Shown one piece after another: positions 36,485-46,166 of a DNA stretch of 64,000 bases. The stretch comes from CAZPXZ01 sp965219495 (GTDB lineage Bacteria; Pseudomonadota; Alphaproteobacteria; Rhodobacterales; CAZPXZ01), in contig OZ244777.1 in the NCBI GenBank assembly GCA_965219495.1, forward strand, positions 496,001 through 560,000, in the 5' to 3' direction. Made by a program: the position numbers and the translations under genes. How positions within the stretch are numbered: the first letter of the stretch is position 1; each line of letters begins with the position of its first letter. Under the pieces are notes generated by a model that saw only the letters and a program-made list of their open reading frames with translations, ran no database searches and was not told where the DNA came from.

Positions 36485-38213
36485 CCTGATAGGCGGGACC
36501 CTGGGAAGGGAGACAAATGTTCTTTCGAATCGAATTGATGCGGGACCCGGCGAGATGATGCTGGATGCGGAGGGGGAAGGAGACGAGCCCAACATCGCAA
36601 TGGGTTAATGGGGGCGCAATCGCGGTACGAGTTCCGCCGCTGGATTTCGCAGTCTTGGCGAATTGCACTGGAACACCTCCCAGAATCGTTCGGAAACCGG
36701 GTTTCTTGCGAGCGTTTCAAGGGAGTTGAATTGCCCGAAGAGTGCGCCTGAAAACAGGCGCTGAATTTCCCGCAAGATCGACCGCTACCGGGAGCGGCCC
36801 CACCCGGGAAACTTGCCATTGCGGCCGCCCCGAGCTACACTGAGTTCCGGCGTCAGCAACATTCACAATACTCTCATGCCTTCGGGCGAACGCGGGGTTT
36901 GTGGCCCGCTTGACGCTTGTCTTTCTTCGTCATTTCGCGTTTTCTCTCGTCGGCAGCGCGCGGCGGGCAGGTCGTATGACCTCGCCCGGTGGAGCGCCAA
37001 TAGGAAGGTCCCCGACCCCTCCGCCATGGCCTTGATTACGGCGCGCCAGAGGCGACGGTCGTCCGCGAGAATCCCGATTGCGATCCTGTCACCTTCCGCG
37101 AATAGTTCGCCCACCTAGAGAATGCGCTGCACCAGCACCAAGTCCTCGAGACGGAGATCCGGATGGTGCCTCTCCTGCTCTTGGGCGGTGTCGGCAAAAA
37201 AGCCGGACAGAGCGGGACGATTTACCGGTCGTGCGGACCTTGCGAATGTGGCATTCTTGGAAAGGCAGGCTGGTCAGATTGGAAACTTTGATCGTCAACA
37301 GAGCGGAGTAGTGCAAGGGCCGTTCAGGTGACATGGAAAAGGGTGCGAGTACGGCGGACTCGACAAGCGGACCTGAGGATTCGATTGACCAAGCGTTGAT
37401 CGGTTTCAAGAAATCGGCATGGGAACGAAACCAGGAATGAAGACGTCAATTGCGAAACTGTATTTCCGGTTTCCGGTCTTGGGGACCTTGTGTTTCGACA
37501 CAAAGGGAATGGGTGAGGGTAGCTCAAGTCGCAATGGAAATCGGCGCAACCGTACATCCGGGTAATTCCGAAGTCAGTCAGCGTTCGATCAACTCCGATC
37601 AAATTGCCGCAAGCCGCAATTCTCCTGTATCCGGGAGACATTCAAGATCATCCATTCGCTGGAGAGCTTTGATAGCAAAGAGAAAATGATTGAGCAGCTT
37701 GGCTAGTCAATTTGGAATCTTGGCGGGAAGCTGGACCAGAATTCAGCGGACGCGGGTTACCTGAAGAACGCTTGGTGGGTGCTTCCTTTCGTTATTGGCA
37801 CTGCAATTGAAGACATTCTCAGCTCCGTAGCCCCCGTGTTAACTGGGCGCGGTCGAACTGATCGCTTGCAATCAAAATCATCCCGCCGGCTACTTGACGC
37901 GAATGCCACTTCTCGCCTGATGGAGGTTTGCTGCATTGCCACTTTGCTGGTCAGACGCCGATGCTTGAAAGATGCCGGAAAATATTTCATCAGAAGCAGT
38001 TGCCCCTCTGCATGCGAAATGAGGATTTCGAGAGGTGCGAACAGGGTTTCGGTCAGAATTCGAGATTCAAGATTCTTGATTGCGTTTGCCAGGACCCTTG
38101 CCGGTAAGCGTTACATTCCCGAAACACCGATGTTGGCTGCGGGCGAAGCGAAGAAGATTAGGAATATTATGATTCCGGGCTATGCTTGACGTGAAGCGTT
38201 GAGTGGAGTGGCC
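36485..38213. other. 1.7 kb without a convincing gene between ABC exporter and TRAP transporter
   Basis: Several frames of 80-140 codons exist on both strands but none has a recognisable family. A minus-strand stretch around 36900-37200 reads as two abutting protein-like pieces (RHHPDLRLEDLVLVQRIL, stop, then VGELFAEGDRIAIGILADD), which may be the remains of a decayed gene. The base composition falls slightly. No RNA gene or mobile-element end was found. Confidence 0.45.
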
Positions 38214-38708
38214 ATGGATCGGTTTCTGCGTGGATTGGCCGAGTTCAATCGAAGGACCGGCCGCATTGAGCTCGCTCTCGCGACTGCGTTTCTGGGATTG
38301 CTGCTTCTCGCAAACACCTGGGCGGTTGCCGGCAGGGTGCTTTTCAACCTGTACCCGTCTTGGGTGATTGAAGTCAGCGTCACGCTTGTGATCTGGACAG
38401 TTTTCGCCGGCAGCGCATATCTTTACAAGTCTCGCCGCCATATCGCGGTGACCTTGCTCGTCGACCGTTTGCAACCGGGCAGCGCACCTCGACGGTTCAT
38501 CATGATCTTAAGCGAGGTGCTGGTTTTGATCTTTGTTGTCGCCACACTCTGGCAGGCTGCGATTTACCAACCAATTCTCGCAGAACGCATGACGACCGCC
38601 TTGCAAGTGCCGCAAAACGTCGTCAGTATTTTCATACCGATCGCATACGTTTCGATCCTGCTGTCCGGGATTGAATCCCTCTTGACACAAATCTCGGGCG
38701 ATCCATGA
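38214..38708 (+). CDS. dctQ: TRAP transporter small membrane subunit (DctQ-like)
   Basis: A 164-residue protein with four hydrophobic segments, starting MDRFLRGLAEFNRRTGRIE, then AFLGLLLLANTWAVAGR and IVEV-type helices. The conserved SRRHIAVTLLVDRL segment is typical of DctQ subunits. The ATG at 38214 follows GGAG; an in-frame TTG lies five codons upstream. It overlaps dctM by four bases. It would complex with the large subunit and periplasmic receptor for Na+/H+-driven uptake. Confidence 0.9.
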   Translation: MDRFLRGLAEFNRRTGRIELALATAFLGLLLLANTWAVAGRVLFNLYPSWVIEVSVTLVIWTVFAGSAYLYKSRRHIAVTLLVDRLQPGSAPRRFIMILSEVLVLIFVVATLWQAAIYQPILAERMTTALQVPQNVVSIFIPIAYVSILLSGIESLLTQISGDP

Positions 38709-39997
38709 GCCCGGAATTCGCCCTCTTCCTATCCAGCTTCCTCGTTTTGCTGATCCTGGGGGTGCCGATTGCATTTTGCCTTGGATTCGCCTCGATGGCG
38801 TACCTGGTTTTTGCGGATACGGCCAATATGACGATCATCTTTGGCAGGATGCAGGGATCGCTGCAAAGCTATCTCTATACCGCAATTCCATTCTTCATCC
38901 TGGCAAGCGCGCTAATGAATACGGCAGGCATTACGGGCCGGATTTTCGACTTTGCGCAAGCATTGGTCGGGCACCTCCGAGGCGGACTGGCGCAAGTCAA
39001 TGTGCTCGCTTCGGTCATTTTCTCCGGCATGACGGGAACTGTCGTGGGAGACGCCGCCGGTCTCGGCCGGATTGAGGTTCACGCGATGCGCAAGGCTGGG
39101 TACGACCCGGCCTTTGCAGGCGCGGTAACGATCGCCAGCGCCGTGATCGGACCCATCATCCCGCCGAGCATGATCATGATCATCTATGCCGAGTTGGCTG
39201 AAGTATCGATCGCGGACCTGTTTCTCGGGGGAGTCGTTCCGGGCCTCCTCATCGGTGGCACCTTGATGGTCTACATCTATTTTGCGGCGTATCGAGGAGG
39301 CCCGCCCCCAAGCGCGCGATGCACCTGGCGGGAAAGAGGGCAGACCTTCTTGCGCGCATTTCTTCCGGCGCTGTCGCCCGTCATCATCGTAGGCGGCTTG
39401 GTGCTCGGGTACATCACACCTACCGAAGCCGGACTGATTGCCGTTCTCTATGCGCTTGCGCTCATCGCGATTTACCGAACGACCCGGCTTAGCGAACTGA
39501 TTGCCGCGCTCCGGGAGGCGGCGCTCGCGACGGCCATGCCGCTCTTCATCGTGAGCACTGCGATCCTGTTTTCCTGGATCATCACCGTGGAGCAGATTCC
39601 GCTGTTTCTGGTTGATGTGATGGGCGGAATTGTGGACAATTGGGTGCTGACGGTGCTCATCATGAATGTGTCCCTGTTGATCATGGGAACATTCATGGAA
39701 GGAATCGGCGTCATGATTCTGATGATTCCTATCCTCAAACCTATCGCCTTGGCTGCCGGAATTGACCTGGTACACATGGGTGTGTTCATGAGCATCAATC
39801 TCATGATCGGAATGATTACGCCGCCAGTCGGAATATCGCTGTTCGTGGCGTCAGAGATTACGGGTTGCAAGCTCACGGAAATTATCCGTGAGACCGGACC
39901 GTTTCTGATCCCATTGGTCATTAGCCTGCTTCTCATTTCGCTGGTGCCTCAAACCGTCCTGTGGCTGCCGAATCTTGTTCGAGGAATCATCGGATAG
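38705..39997 (+). CDS. dctM: TRAP transporter large membrane subunit (DctM-like)
   Basis: A 430-residue membrane protein, the transport channel, with about 12 helices. The family motifs are GRMQGSLQSYLYTAIPFFILASAL in part, GGLAQVNVLASVIFSGMTGT, GPIIPPSMIMIIY, YITPTEAGLIAVLYAL and MITPPVGISLFVAS. The ATG overlaps dctQ (ATGA). Together with dctQ and dctP it forms operon Q-M-P. Confidence 0.93.
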   Translation: MSPEFALFLSSFLVLLILGVPIAFCLGFASMAYLVFADTANMTIIFGRMQGSLQSYLYTAIPFFILASALMNTAGITGRIFDFAQALVGHLRGGLAQVNVLASVIFSGMTGTVVGDAAGLGRIEVHAMRKAGYDPAFAGAVTIASAVIGPIIPPSMIMIIYAELAEVSIADLFLGGVVPGLLIGGTLMVYIYFAAYRGGPPPSARCTWRERGQTFLRAFLPALSPVIIVGGLVLGYITPTEAGLIAVLYALALIAIYRTTRLSELIAALREAALATAMPLFIVSTAILFSWIITVEQIPLFLVDVMGGIVDNWVLTVLIMNVSLLIMGTFMEGIGVMILMIPILKPIALAAGIDLVHMGVFMSINLMIGMITPPVGISLFVASEITGCKLTEIIRETGPFLIPLVISLLLISLVPQTVLWLPNLVRGIIG

Positions 39998-40140
39998 AGA
40001 CTCTCAAGGCCAGCCGGACTATACGTGTGGACAGTAAGAAGAACGCTCTGGAGAGAGTCGGGTAAGGATCGTGCCCATTCCTGGGCGGCAAGGCCTTGGT
40101 CCGGTTTGCTCATGGCTTCATGGAAAAGGGAGAAAGATAC

Positions 40141-41133
40141 ATGAAACATTTGGCCACACTTATGTTGGCGTTGGTATTCGCGTTCGCCGCAGGCACTGCG
40201 GACGCCAAGACAACCCTGAAGATGGCGCTCGTCGTACCGCTAGATTCCGCGGAAGGGCAGGGGGCAGTGAAGTTCAAGGAACTCGTCGAACAGAAATCAG
40301 GAGGCGAACTCGAAATCACGCTGTTCCCGGGCGCGCAGCTCGGAAGTTCGTACGAAATCATCGAGTCCCAAACCGCGGGCTCCATCGAAATGGCGCTTCA
40401 CGGGTATGACTTGTTTGCGAAATACTCGCCGAGTTTGAAACTGGCAAGCCTCGCGTTCATTTTCGCGGACCGGGCGCATGCTTTCACGTACTACGCAAGC
40501 CCGCTCCACGCAAAGGCGAAGGCCGAAATTCTTGAGAACACGTCGATTCGTGTTCTCGGAAATGCGGAGTGGAATCGCGGGCCGTACAAGATTCTTTTGA
40601 CCAAGGATCCCGTTCTCTCGGTCGCCGACCTGAAGGGGGTTCCCATGCGGGTGCCGACCAACGAAGTAGACCTTATGGCTTGGGGGGAAGATGGCGCCGG
40701 AGCGAATACAACCCCGGTGCCTTGGCCGGAAGCCCCGCTCGCCCTTCGACAAGGGCTTGTGAAGGCGATTGAATTGCCGGCGGACCTCGTTCGGCCGATC
40801 AAGTTCTACGAGAGCGCCAAGTACCTGGTGCTTACCCGCCATCGGCACCAAGCGCTTTACAACACCATTGGCGAAGACGTCTGGCAGAGCCTCACAGACG
40901 CGGAACGCGCGATCCTGATGGAAGCGCACGAAGAAGCGGGAAGTTTCTATTCCGGCGCGCAGGAAGGAAACTGGGCAAGGGATCAGGCATACCTGAAGTC
41001 CCAAGGCGTCGTGATCATCGATTTCGACGTTTCCGAATGGAGCGCACGCTCCACTGCCATCGCGCGCAATTTGGAAGCGAACGGCGATTGGGAAGCGGGT
41101 CTTGTAGACAGCCTCCTGGAACTCGCCAACTAG
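40141..41133 (+). CDS. dctP: TRAP transporter periplasmic substrate-binding protein (DctP-like)
   Basis: A 330-residue exported receptor. The signal peptide is MKHLATLMLALVFAFAAG, cleaved near ADA-KTTLKM. Family features are ELEITLFPGAQLGSSYEI, the arginine motif GVPMRVPTN expected to bind a carboxylate, and the helical tail ending LELAN. The segment IELPADLVRPIKF replaces the DGxExP common in other DctP proteins; the second receptor in this window has the same type of segment. The ATG follows GGAGAAAG. Confidence 0.93.
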   Translation: MKHLATLMLALVFAFAAGTADAKTTLKMALVVPLDSAEGQGAVKFKELVEQKSGGELEITLFPGAQLGSSYEIIESQTAGSIEMALHGYDLFAKYSPSLKLASLAFIFADRAHAFTYYASPLHAKAKAEILENTSIRVLGNAEWNRGPYKILLTKDPVLSVADLKGVPMRVPTNEVDLMAWGEDGAGANTTPVPWPEAPLALRQGLVKAIELPADLVRPIKFYESAKYLVLTRHRHQALYNTIGEDVWQSLTDAERAILMEAHEEAGSFYSGAQEGNWARDQAYLKSQGVVIIDFDVSEWSARSTAIARNLEANGDWEAGLVDSLLELAN

Positions 41134-41144
41134 CATTTGTTCCT

Positions 41145-41177
41145 TTGCCCTGCGGCGCGCCCGGCGCCGCAGGGCAA
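41145..41177 (+). terminator. Strong terminator-like hairpin after the first TRAP operon
   Basis: TTGCCCTGCGGCG pairs perfectly with CGCCGCAGGGCAA across a seven-base loop, followed by three Ts. It lies 12 bases after the dctP stop. Confidence 0.75.
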
Positions 41178-41381
41178 TTTGCGTACCACCATGCAGGCGG
41201 GACGGAATCTGGAGTGCTTCCAGCCTTGCCGCTTGCGCCGAGGTGCCGGTATGCACACGCCCTTCACGGCAGCGCTGGTGCCGGTCGCAGGAACATGCGA
41301 ACTCGGACGCACGGCGTTGCGGGCTCTCCCGCGATTGCGCTGGGGTCGTGTGGTCCGCGATCAGGCAACGGGTCCGTTCTC

Positions 41382-42800
41382 TCAGGTTTCACCAAGGTCC
41401 AGTTGCGGCCGCGACTCCCCTGTAGCCAACTGATACAGGTGCGCGACGTTGAGCAGGTTGCTCTCGGAAAAGGGCAGTCCCGCGAGTTGAAAGGCGACGG
41501 GCAATCCGTTGCCGTCAAGACCGCACGGAACCGCCAGTGCGGGAAGGCCCAAATAATTGAAGAGGCGAGTGTGATACGCCAGGTTGAACGTGAGGTCGGG
41601 CTTGCCGGCGAGGGAAGCGTGCACACTGGCAGTCGTGGGGACCGGTTTCGAGAGCAGCGGAACGTGCAGCACGTCGACCTTTTCGAAGACGGCGCGCACA
41701 TACTGGTCAAGATTCGCCCTACGGAGGCTGAGCGCCTCCACATAACGGGCTGCCGGAAAGGCAAATCCGAATCGAATGCGGTCCCGTACCACGGGCGTGT
41801 ATTGCTCCGGGTGCTCCTTCAGCCAGCGCCGATGAATTGCGGCGGCTTCAGAGAGGATGATGAGGTTGGCAAGCGCGTCGAGCGGGCGAGGGTCAGGAGA
41901 GGACACCTCAACGGTCAGCGCACCGAGTTGGCGCAAGACCTCCAGGCTTTCTTCCAAGCACGCCTGCACGTCTGACGCCAGATCACGCCAGTGGTGCTCA
42001 GCCGGAATTCCGACCCGTAGCCCCTTGATGCTGCGTTCAATTCCCGCTTCGTAGTCGGGCACGCTCCGATCAGCACAAGAGGTGTCCTGCGGGTCATTAC
42101 CCGCAATGACGCCGGCAATTCTGGCGCAACCACGCGCCGTCTTCGCCAGGGGCCCTACATTGTCGAGAGAAAAGCTGAGCGGCATGGCGCCGTAGCGGCT
42201 GACCCGCGAATTCGTCGGCAGCAGCCCCACGGTTCCGCAAATGCCGGCTGGCAAGCGAACGGAGCCGCCCGTATCCGAGCCCAGAGAACCGTAGACAAGT
42301 CCGGCGGCGACCGCGGCCCCGGATCCGCTTGAAGACCCTCCGGGGATGTGATCCTGATTCCAGGGATTCTTCGCGGGGCCGACCAAAATGTTGTGGCCGA
42401 AGGGATTGCACGCGAATTTGGACATGTTCAGGCCACCAAGATCGATGGCTCCCGCGGCATCAAGGCGCGCCAGCACTGTTGCCGTGCACTTCGGAGCGTA
42501 ATCTTGCCGGATTTTTGAACCGCAAGTTACCGTGCATCCAGCGCGATAGAACATGTCCTTGTGCGCCAAGGGCACACCGTGCAGTGGGCCAACCTCGGCA
42601 CCGCGCGCAAGGGCGGCATCCGCCGCATCTGCTGCCGCTAGCGCCCGTTCCGCGCGGAGCGAGATAAACGTGTTGAGACGAGGCTGCAGGCGCTCTGCGC
42701 GCTCAATGGATGCCTGCACGAGTTCGCGGGATGAAATGTGGCCCTTTCGAACCGCGGTTGCCGCCTCGCACAGGCCGAAATCGTGAACGGATTGGCTCAA
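41382..42800 (-). CDS. Amidase signature family hydrolase
   Basis: A 472-residue amidase related to GatA and AtzF-type enzymes. The catalytic triad is visible: lysine in PLAHKDMF, the first serine in PGGSSSGSGAAVA and the nucleophile in GSDTGGSVRLPA. It would hydrolyse a small amide, ester or carbamate. The start appears to be TTG at 42800, overlapping the stop of a 70-residue frame (TTGA), which implies coupled translation; the alternative is a later start. It lies between two TRAP transporter operons on the other strand, so its substrate may be one they import. Confidence 0.9.
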   Translation of the reverse strand: MSQSVHDFGLCEAATAVRKGHISSRELVQASIERAERLQPRLNTFISLRAERALAAADAADAALARGAEVGPLHGVPLAHKDMFYRAGCTVTCGSKIRQDYAPKCTATVLARLDAAGAIDLGGLNMSKFACNPFGHNILVGPAKNPWNQDHIPGGSSSGSGAAVAAGLVYGSLGSDTGGSVRLPAGICGTVGLLPTNSRVSRYGAMPLSFSLDNVGPLAKTARGCARIAGVIAGNDPQDTSCADRSVPDYEAGIERSIKGLRVGIPAEHHWRDLASDVQACLEESLEVLRQLGALTVEVSSPDPRPLDALANLIILSEAAAIHRRWLKEHPEQYTPVVRDRIRFGFAFPAARYVEALSLRRANLDQYVRAVFEKVDVLHVPLLSKPVPTTASVHASLAGKPDLTFNLAYHTRLFNYLGLPALAVPCGLDGNGLPVAFQLAGLPFSESNLLNVAHLYQLATGESRPQLDLGET

Positions 42801-43009
42801 GTTGAGTCCTCTGCCTGAGTCTTGTGTCGGTTCAACTCGAGGCGGAAACCGCCGGGCTCGTCGTCAAATCCAAGATCCGCAGACAGGTCCGAACATGTCG
42901 ATTGGTGCTGTGCGCATTCTCGAGCGATTGTTTCGGCGATATCCTGCACCGAGACTTCGTGCCACGCGAAAACATATTTGTGAATGGCAGTCGACTTGAT
43001 TTTGCTCAT
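42797..43009 (-). CDS. Small uncharacterised protein overlapping the amidase start
   Basis: A 70-residue frame starting MSKIKSTAIHKYVFAWHEV and ending GGFRLELNRHKTQAEDST. It is acidic in the middle (SDLSADLGFDDEPGG), with no signal or membrane segment. Its stop overlaps the amidase TTG start, so the two look coupled. The first 20 residues faintly recall the N-terminus of enolase-superfamily enzymes; this is weak. It might be a true small protein, a remnant or a misread. Confidence 0.45.
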   Translation of the reverse strand: MSKIKSTAIHKYVFAWHEVSVQDIAETIARECAQHQSTCSDLSADLGFDDEPGGFRLELNRHKTQAEDST

Positions 43010-43235
43010 CTCCGGGTTTGTCCTTTCCGTTTCCGCACGCTTTGCGGACGCTGTCGCGCGAGTCTATGGTACCGCCCAACCAGTCGCGAACCAAAGAGCA
43101 TTGTCGACCGCGAGTTGAATCGCGGGCCCGGTTGAGCATTCGTTAGGCGGCGAGGAAGCCCGCGGGAGGGATCCGTTGGAAAGCGCCGTTAAAGGCACGC
43201 CCGAATTAGGCCGCGAGGCCGACAAGTAGGCCCGC

Positions 43236-44522
43236 ATGGTCGGGATCGCAGTATTGGTGCTGTTTACGATCCTGCTGTTATTGCGGGTGCCGGTTTCGCT
43301 TTCGATGTTGATGGCCTCGCTCATTGTGCTGGTGACAATGGGTGACGTGCCGCTGCTGGTTGTTCCTCAGTACATTATTCACGGCTTGAGCAAGTTCGAG
43401 TTGCTCGCGGTCCCCTTCTTCATTCTCGCTGCGGAAATCATGAACGCGGGTGGACTTACCCAGCGAATTTACCGCTTCGCGCTGGCCTGCGTGGGTTGGA
43501 TGACCGGTGGACTGGCGCAAGTGAACGTCGTCGCCTCCGTCATTTTTGCGGGCATTTCCGGTACGGCGATGGCCGACGCGGCGGGACTCGGTCGAGTGGA
43601 AATCAAGGCCATGCGGGACGCGGGTTACGACGCGGCCTTTTCCTCGGCGGTGACGCTCGCCTCCTGCATGGTCGGACCGCTGATTCCGCCTTCTGTGGTC
43701 ATGATCGTTTACGCCATCACAGCGGAGGTATCGGTCGGCGCAATGCTCCTCGCCGGAATAGGCCCCGGTCTGCTTCTGGCCGCCGTATTGATGTCGTTCA
43801 TTTACATGCTGGTAAAGTCCGGGCGGTTTCATTGTCCCACTGCGCCCCGACCCACACGCCAGGAATTGGCCCGGTCCTTCTGGCAGGGAATACCGGCGCT
43901 GGTCGCGCCTCTCATCATTGTCGTGGGAATTGTCGGCGGCATCTTTACGGTTACCGAAGCCGGAATCGCTACGACGCTCTACAGCCTTGCCGTAGCGGTT
44001 TTCATTTATCGGGAAATGACCATGCGCCGTTTGGCGCGTGTGGTAATTCGGGCAACGCTCTCCAGTTCGATGATCATGTTCTTGATTGGTACGGCTACAG
44101 TCATGGCTTGGTTGGTCACCCGAGAACAAGTGGCGGCGCAGGCGGCTGCCTGGTTCGCCGGACTCTCGGGCGCGAAATGGCTCCAGCTACTGGCCATAAA
44201 TGTTTTCTTGATCCTTGTGGGTTGCCTTATCGAGGGACTTCCCGCATTGCTGATCATGGTGCCGGTATTGCTGCCCGTCGCCCTAGGTATGGGCATCGAC
44301 CCGGTGCACTTCGGCGTCATTCTGATTTTCAATCTGTTGATTGGCATCATCACGCCCCCGATGGGTGTCGGGCTGTTTGTGGTTTCGAACTTCACCGGCG
44401 TTGGGATCGAAAAGATCGTACGGGCCTGCGTTCCTTTTCTGGTTCCACTACTGCTCACCTTGGGTGTAATCACCTATATCCCGGAATTGAGTCTGTTTCT
44501 CCCGAGATGGTTGTTGCAATGA
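43236..44522 (+). CDS. dctM: Second TRAP transporter large membrane subunit (DctM-like)
   Basis: A 428-residue membrane subunit with the same motifs as the first: GGLAQVNVVASVIFAGISGT, GPLIPPSVVMIVYAI, VTEAGIATTLYSLAVA, FNLLIGIITPPMGVGLF. Similar in length but clearly divergent in sequence from the dctM at 38.7 kb. Its stop overlaps the dctQ start (ATGA). The order here is M-Q-P, the reverse of the first operon. Confidence 0.93.
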   Translation: MVGIAVLVLFTILLLLRVPVSLSMLMASLIVLVTMGDVPLLVVPQYIIHGLSKFELLAVPFFILAAEIMNAGGLTQRIYRFALACVGWMTGGLAQVNVVASVIFAGISGTAMADAAGLGRVEIKAMRDAGYDAAFSSAVTLASCMVGPLIPPSVVMIVYAITAEVSVGAMLLAGIGPGLLLAAVLMSFIYMLVKSGRFHCPTAPRPTRQELARSFWQGIPALVAPLIIVVGIVGGIFTVTEAGIATTLYSLAVAVFIYREMTMRRLARVVIRATLSSSMIMFLIGTATVMAWLVTREQVAAQAAAWFAGLSGAKWLQLLAINVFLILVGCLIEGLPALLIMVPVLLPVALGMGIDPVHFGVILIFNLLIGIITPPMGVGLFVVSNFTGVGIEKIVRACVPFLVPLLLTLGVITYIPELSLFLPRWLLQ

Positions 44523-45076
44523 ATGCCTTGGACCAATTGCCCGGGTTCGCGCGCGCGGCACGCATCGTGCGCCTGCTAACCTGGGCGCAACTGGCATTGG
44601 CCGGCGTGCTCTTTGTCGCTTCACTCGGGCTTTACACGGCGGAAATTGTGATGCGGACCGGGTTCAGCACGGGCTATCCAGAGTATTACGAAATCGTCAG
44701 CTTCTCCTTCATGTATGTCTTTCTGCTGGGGGCCTCGGCGCTCTACGCCCGTAACGAAGATATCATGATTGAGGCCGTCTACTTTCGCCTTTCCGAGCGT
44801 GGCAAGGCGTGGCTTGTACTGCTGGTCTATGTATTGATGGTGCTGACCATGGCCATCATTTTCGTTCACACTTGGAGACTGATTGTTCTCCAAATTAACA
44901 CGCCAACGCCACTGCTTGGTGTGCCCGAATCCGTGAAATGGATCCCTCTGTTGTTCCTTTCCGCGTCGATCGTATTCACCAGTCTGGTGGAGGTCTGGGG
45001 TTGTCTGCTTTGGATCAATCGCGGAACACGCCCGCCAGTATGGCCCACTCCACCATTTGACACCCAAGAAGACTAA
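44519..45076 (+). CDS. dctQ: Second TRAP transporter small membrane subunit (DctQ-like)
   Basis: A 185-residue membrane protein starting MNALDQLPGFARAARIV. Helices include LALAGVLFVASLGLYTAEIV, VSFSFMYVFLLGASAL and WLVLLVYVLMVLTMAIIFVH. The family signature appears as ARNEDIMIEAVYFRL. The ATG at 44519 overlaps the dctM stop. The much longer frame to the left is a shadow of dctM. It is followed after 17 bases by dctP. Confidence 0.9.
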   Translation: MNALDQLPGFARAARIVRLLTWAQLALAGVLFVASLGLYTAEIVMRTGFSTGYPEYYEIVSFSFMYVFLLGASALYARNEDIMIEAVYFRLSERGKAWLVLLVYVLMVLTMAIIFVHTWRLIVLQINTPTPLLGVPESVKWIPLLFLSASIVFTSLVEVWGCLLWINRGTRPPVWPTPPFDTQED

Positions 45077-45093
45077 TCGAAAGGAAAAAACCT

Positions 45094-46086
45094 ATGAAAA
45101 TCAATCTTTTGGCGATAATTGTCGCGGCTTTGGCATTGGCGACGCCTGCGGCTTCCGCCGATATCGTGATGCAGTTGGGCAACGATGTAGCTCCCAACAG
45201 CATCCAGGCAAAGGCAAACGAGTTGTTTGCAGAGGAAGTGGCAAAGCGCAACGTCGGAATCGAAATCAAGGTGTTCCATACCAACCAGTTGGGCACCGGC
45301 GTCCAGCAGATTCAAAACGTCAAGCTCGACATCCAGGACATGGTCAACACTGGCTATGAGTTGTTCGACGTATTCGCCTCCGACCTCAAGATTGGCAGCG
45401 CTCCATTCACGTTTGAGGACCGCACCCACTTTGAAGCCTGGGTACGATCGTCCATGTTTGACAAGATCCAGGCGGATCTCATCAAGAATGGCAACCAGAG
45501 GTTCATCAACATGGGTGTCATTTGGCGGCGTGGACCTTATCGGGTGATGATTGCCAAGCGTCCCATTCTGAACCTCGAAGAACTGTCTCAAACCAAGTTG
45601 CGTGTCTGGGAAGCGGAAGCGGTTAAGCGTTTCTGGGGCAAGGAAGGTCTGGGCGCCACCACGGTCGTTCTCCCACTTGCCGACGTGTATCTCAGCTTGC
45701 GCCAGGGAGCGGTCGACGCCATCAACATGCCGATGGACTTGGTCGTGCCGATGAAATACGCCGAAGTCGGTGAGCACATCATGAACACGCGCGAGTATCC
45801 GCAATTCGTTGCGATCTCCATGAACGAGAATTCCTGGCAATCGCTGAACGACGAGCAGAGAGCCGCAATTCTGGAGAGCGTCGACATCGCCGGCAACTTC
45901 TACAATGAGCAAATTGCGGGCAGCCTGGAAGCCTGGCTGGAGGAAATTAGGGCGATGGGCGTTACGTTCCACGACGTGGACCGGCAGCCCTTTGTCGAGA
46001 AAATGCGTTCTCTGCACAAGAAGTGGGAGGCGGAAGGTTATTGGCGTGAAGGTCTCATCGATGAACTGAATGCGCTTGCAAATTAG
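45094..46086 (+). CDS. dctP: Second TRAP transporter periplasmic substrate-binding protein (DctP-like)
   Basis: A 330-residue exported receptor. Signal peptide MKINLLAIIVAALALATPAA, cleaved near ASA-DIVMQL. Features are FEDRTHFEAWVRS, the arginine motif TKLRVWEAEAVKRFW, GAVDAINMPMDLVVPMKYAEVGEH and LIDELNALAN. It shares the latter type of segment and the same length with the first receptor, so both belong to one subfamily, but the sequences differ, as would their ligands. Ribosome site AAAGGA lies upstream. Confidence 0.93.
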   Translation: MKINLLAIIVAALALATPAASADIVMQLGNDVAPNSIQAKANELFAEEVAKRNVGIEIKVFHTNQLGTGVQQIQNVKLDIQDMVNTGYELFDVFASDLKIGSAPFTFEDRTHFEAWVRSSMFDKIQADLIKNGNQRFINMGVIWRRGPYRVMIAKRPILNLEELSQTKLRVWEAEAVKRFWGKEGLGATTVVLPLADVYLSLRQGAVDAINMPMDLVVPMKYAEVGEHIMNTREYPQFVAISMNENSWQSLNDEQRAAILESVDIAGNFYNEQIAGSLEAWLEEIRAMGVTFHDVDRQPFVEKMRSLHKKWEAEGYWREGLIDELNALAN

Positions 46087-46100
46087 GCGCAATTTCTCCC

Positions 46101-46132
46101 GCGGCGCTCTCGATAGAATTCGGGAGCGCCGC
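46101..46132 (+). terminator. Hairpin after the second TRAP operon
   Basis: GCGGCGCTC pairs with GAGCGCCGC around a 14-base loop, 14 bases after the dctP stop. No T-run follows, so termination is only probable. Confidence 0.5.
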
Positions 46133-46166
46133 CATCCCTCTCATTGCTTGTGCTTCACGTAGACGA

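Noticed and set aside
43496..44518. Extension of the second dctQ frame far to the left
   Set aside because: It overlaps dctM in another frame; the true start is the ATGA overlap at 44519.
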